Below, one piece after another: positions 6,740-7,060 of a stretch of 7,060 bases of DNA. Within the stretch, counting starts at the first letter, position 1. Every line of letters starts with the position of its first letter. This DNA comes from Deltaproteobacteria bacterium. GTDB lineage: Bacteria; Desulfobacterota; Anaeroferrophillalia; Anaeroferrophillales; Tharpellaceae. The translations under genes were made by a program, and so were the position numbers. A model generated the notes under the pieces. That model was given only the letters and a program-made list of their open reading frames with translations, was not told where the DNA came from and did no database searches. Location of the stretch: positions 1 to 7,060 of the forward strand of contig DAOVTG010000129.1 of assembly GCA_030633185.1 (NCBI GenBank). Reading direction: 5' to 3'.

Positions 6740-7060
6740 ATGTCCAAAATTAAGAAAAACCTTCTCCCTCTCGCAATCCCGCTGTTAGTCACAGCATCCT
6801 TTTTCTATGCCATGATTTTAGTTGATTGGTCGGTGCGTGACCTTTTTATCACTCCAGATCAACGAGGCCGACTTCTGATGGCCAAAAAGGACTATAAAGG
6901 GGCGGCAGAAGTTTTTCGGAATCCGCTACAGAGCGGAACGGCCCTTTATCGGAATGGCGACTTTAAGTCAGCCGCGGCCGCTTTTGGACAGGATGATTCT
7001 GTATGCTCTCTCTACAATCGCGCCAATGCACTTTTGATGCAGGGTAAGTATGATGCTGCC
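6740..7060 (+). CDS. Membrane-anchored TPR protein of the MoxR/Bat cluster (3' partial)
   Basis: The first 107 codons of a protein that runs past the right edge, with no stop in view. It starts MSKIKK, followed by a hydrophobic segment at about residues 8-28, then VDWSVRDLFITPDQRGRLL and TPR-like helices: DYKGAAEVF (about 51-59), ALYRNGDFKSAAAAF (about 67-81) and YNRANALLMQGKYDAA (about 90 to the end). The basic N-terminus before the segment implies that the TPR part faces the periplasm (inference). The TPDQ.G..L, ALYR.GDF and YNR.NAL patterns match the TPR protein, or the TPR part of a VWA-TPR fusion, that follows the two VWA genes in proteobacterial MoxR clusters; in the Bat naming this is near BatC. 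Here it is separate from the VWA gene. The frame is open upstream to the stop at 6704-6706, but 6740 is the first ATG. No Shine-Dalgarno is evident. The role is probably scaffolding; no substrate is known. Confidence 0.8.
   Translation, partial: MSKIKKNLLPLAIPLLVTASFFYAMILVDWSVRDLFITPDQRGRLLMAKKDYKGAAEVFRNPLQSGTALYRNGDFKSAAAAFGQDDSVCSLYNRANALLMQGKYDAA

Noticed and set aside
1..7060. RNA genes, CRISPR arrays, insertion sequences or attachment sites
   Set aside because: No tRNA-like cloverleaf, evenly spaced repeat array, transposase or terminal inverted repeat was seen, and nearly the whole window is taken up by coding sequence.

Overview
The window reads as a stretch of a Gram-negative, respiring bacterium. 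One strand is almost fully coding, base composition is mixed (about half G+C by eye), and the genes are packed with small gaps. A long multiheme c-type cytochrome with a HEAT/TPR tail, followed by a MoxR/VWA gene set of the proteobacterial type, suggests Desulfobacterota (the former Deltaproteobacteria) or a related anaerobic or facultative lineage. This is an inference from gene content, not from a marker gene.

Layout, all on the + strand. (1) Positions 2-2107: the 3' part of a multiheme cytochrome gene whose start lies left of the window. Seven CXXCH haem sites are visible, followed by a HEAT-like region and about five TPR repeats. (2) Five bases later, positions 2113-3114: a MoxR-family AAA+ ATPase. 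(3) 3185-4162: a soluble DUF58 protein. (4) 4162-4674: a one-TM DUF4381 protein, overlapping the DUF58 stop by one base. (5) 4703-5686: a BatA-like VWA protein with an intact MIDAS metal site. (6) 5691-6659: a BatB-like VWA protein with a degenerate MIDAS. (7) 6740 to the right edge: the start of a membrane-anchored TPR protein, cut by the window end. A BatD-like gene is the usual next member but is not visible.

How the genes fit together. Genes 2-7 form the well-known MoxR-DUF58-DUF4381-VWA-VWA-TPR cluster (the 'Bat' or MoxR-proper type). In such clusters the MoxR ATPase is thought to act as a chaperone or metal-insertion motor with VWA partner proteins. Charge distribution around the membrane segments places MoxR, DUF58 and the DUF4381 tail in the cytoplasm, and both VWA domains and the TPR domain in the periplasm. 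The cytochrome must also be periplasmic or exported, because c-type haem is attached there. The tight join between the cytochrome gene and moxR is the most unusual point of the window. It raises the possibility that this envelope-spanning assembly serves a respiratory multihaem protein.

No RNA gene, mobile element, CRISPR array or convincing terminator was seen. The gene set as a whole belongs to known families. I do not see a clearly new system, only a possibly informative linkage and some degenerate metal sites.
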